DNA from: a virus
DNA length: 40,118 bases
Direction: 5' to 3' (one strand)
IMG/VR virus record: IMGVR_UViG_3300025168_000207
Span: 1-40,118 of that record
This document shows, piece after piece, positions 39,064 through 40,118 of this stretch (position 1 is the stretch's first letter; the number at the start of each line of letters is the position of its first letter). The position numbers were made by a program, and so were the translations under genes. The notes beneath the pieces were generated by a model. That model was not told the DNA's origin. It saw only the letters and a program-made list of their open reading frames with translations, and made no database searches.

Positions 39064-40118
39064 TTATTGAGAGATGTACACATTCGTTTTAGCTCTAGTC
39101 AAAGCGACATACATTAACCTATTTCTAATAGTGATTTGTTTGCATTTTAATATGTTAGAATAGTCAATGAATATTTCATCAAAAGTAGCTCCTTGAGCTT
39201 TATGTATAGTACCTGCAAAAGGTAATCTAATATCAGCAACGTAGTTTTTTACTCTGTAATAAGTTGTCCATGATTTGTTTTTTACTGCAGTTGCTTTTAA
39301 TTCTTTCAACACTGTATTAAGTATGCTCAGATTATTTGGTGTAAATATTTCTACAAAATCAGGAGCATTACTCCGTTTTACTAGTAACTTATTCCCCTGC
39401 ATACCTTCATATTCATATGGATGGTAACTTATTATATTTATTTTTTCGTTGTTGTCTAGTATGACTTTGCCTTGTTCATTAATAACAGATGTATTACTGA
39501 TAAACTCTTCATTTTCATAGTAATCTTGCGTTGTCCCCGATAACAAATATGTAGCTTTGCGAATCATATTGTTATAGTTTATAGCCGCAGCATTAGTGTA
39601 TGTACACATAGGTACAGGTACTTTGTCTCCAGCTTTAAAATTTATGTATTTATCTACAAATTTTTCAATAAACTTCTGGTGAGTCAATACATGGATACCT
39701 TTTCCATTACTATCTAGCAATGTATTTATACTTGGTTCTACAGTAGTTTTCCCTGAAATAAAGTCTACATAGTCTAATGCTTTTTTTACTATGGGATTTC
39801 CTGCTAACTGGCGGTGTACTGTAGTTAAATGGAAAGTAGGCAATGTAGTGTCAAATATGCTGCATTGGCCTTTTACAGGGGGTAATTGAAAGTAGTCTCC
39901 TACGAATAACACTTTTAAAGTGTATTTAGTCACTATGTTTGAGATAGCATATAGGAATCCATCATTAATCATAGAGGACTCGTCAATAATAACTACTCCA
40001 TTTGAAGAAAGTAATGGTTGGTTAGCCGTAATTAACTTTTCTTGGCCATTAACTAAATTAAACGATGGTTTCACTCCAAATAGTTTATGAGCAGTAAGAC
40101 ATGATTTAGCATGTTGGG
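39064..40118 (-). CDS. RecD/Dda-type superfamily 1 helicase (N terminus outside window)
   Basis: Open to the right edge of the window, about 350 residues visible. Helicase motifs in order from the visible N terminus: Q-H-A-K-S-C-L-T-A-H-K-L (motif Ia region), V-V-I-I-D-E-S-S-M-I (Walker B, motif II), L-F-V-G-D-Y-F-Q-L-P-P-V (motif III), V-H-R-Q (motif IV region), G-T-I-H-K-A-Q-G-A-T-F-D (motif V) and M-Y-V-A-L-T-R-A-K (motif VI). Walker A must lie beyond 40118. This is the RecD2/Dda type, a 5'-3' helicase used by phages in replication and recombination; N4-like phages have one upstream of their nuclease and primase-like genes. A GTG at 40074 is not taken as the start because the motif Ia region lies upstream of it. 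Confidence 0.85.
   Translation of the reverse strand, partial: QHAKSCLTAHKLFGVKPSFNLVNGQEKLITANQPLLSSNGVVIIDESSMINDGFLYAISNIVTKYTLKVLFVGDYFQLPPVKGQCSIFDTTLPTFHLTTVHRQLAGNPIVKKALDYVDFISGKTTVEPSINTLLDSNGKGIHVLTHQKFIEKFVDKYINFKAGDKVPVPMCTYTNAAAINYNNMIRKATYLLSGTTQDYYENEEFISNTSVINEQGKVILDNNEKINIISYHPYEYEGMQGNKLLVKRSNAPDFVEIFTPNNLSILNTVLKELKATAVKNKSWTTYYRVKNYVADIRLPFAGTIHKAQGATFDEIFIDYSNILKCKQITIRNRLMYVALTRAKTNVYISQ

Noticed and set aside
1-40118. CRISPR array, insertion sequence, integrase or attachment site
   Set aside because: No spaced direct repeats, transposase or recombinase motifs, or tRNA fragments were found on either strand.

Overview
The window is AT-rich, densely packed phage DNA with almost no intergenic space. 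It carries no integrase, repressor, host housekeeping gene, CRISPR array, insertion sequence or tRNA that I can recognise. It looks like a piece of a lytic, short-tailed (podovirus) double-stranded DNA phage of the N4 type (Schitoviridae or a distant relative). The basis is an N4-gp56-like major capsid protein, a P22/N4-type portal, an N4-type single-stranded DNA-binding protein, and above all a giant protein at 22110-29636 with the polymerase motifs of a T7/N4-type single-subunit RNA polymerase. This last protein lies where the N4 virion RNA polymerase lies. A lipoprotein spanin candidate in the lysis block and strong GGAGG ribosome sites point to a Gram-negative host. The species cannot be told from this sequence; a marine bacterium is plausible.

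Layout, plus strand (1-30351), late genes: the end of one tail fibre chaperone (2-307); a tail fibre (398-3016) with its own chaperone (3018-3563); a lysis block of tiny overlapping genes (3560-5658) with two-helix membrane proteins, an inner/outer spanin-like pair and an M15-type endolysin; an acyl carrier protein-like gene and an unknown partner (5661-6322); then the head and internal-protein operon: portal, small protein, scaffold, major capsid, a hairpin terminator, and virion and ejection proteins of 188, 180, 769, 422, 770, 1194 and 2508 residues. The 1194-residue protein carries a NADAR-like domain. The 2508-residue protein joins RNA polymerase motifs to an HExxH metalloprotease-like domain. 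Two small membrane-protein genes end this strand.

Layout, minus strand (40118 down to 30365), replication genes: a RecD/Dda-type helicase (cut by the window edge), a RecB-like PD-(D/E)XK nuclease, a P-loop/primase-like protein, a Sak4-like RecA-fold ATPase, a cluster of small cysteine-pair (zinc ribbon-like) proteins, a single-stranded DNA-binding protein, a RuvC-like resolvase and two small genes. The two gene arrays converge at about 30358, as the middle and late genes of N4 do.

The most interesting points are the polymerase-protease fusion, the NADAR domain in a likely ejected protein, the ACP-like protein, two structured non-coding segments inside the replication block (32565-32772 and 33948-34016), and the cluster of zinc-ribbon microproteins. 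Several genes shorter than 60 codons (4571-4744, 4741-4890, 4892-4969, 5012-5191, 32343-32522, 33108-33263, 33432-33611, 34021-34194) were found by reading frames by hand.
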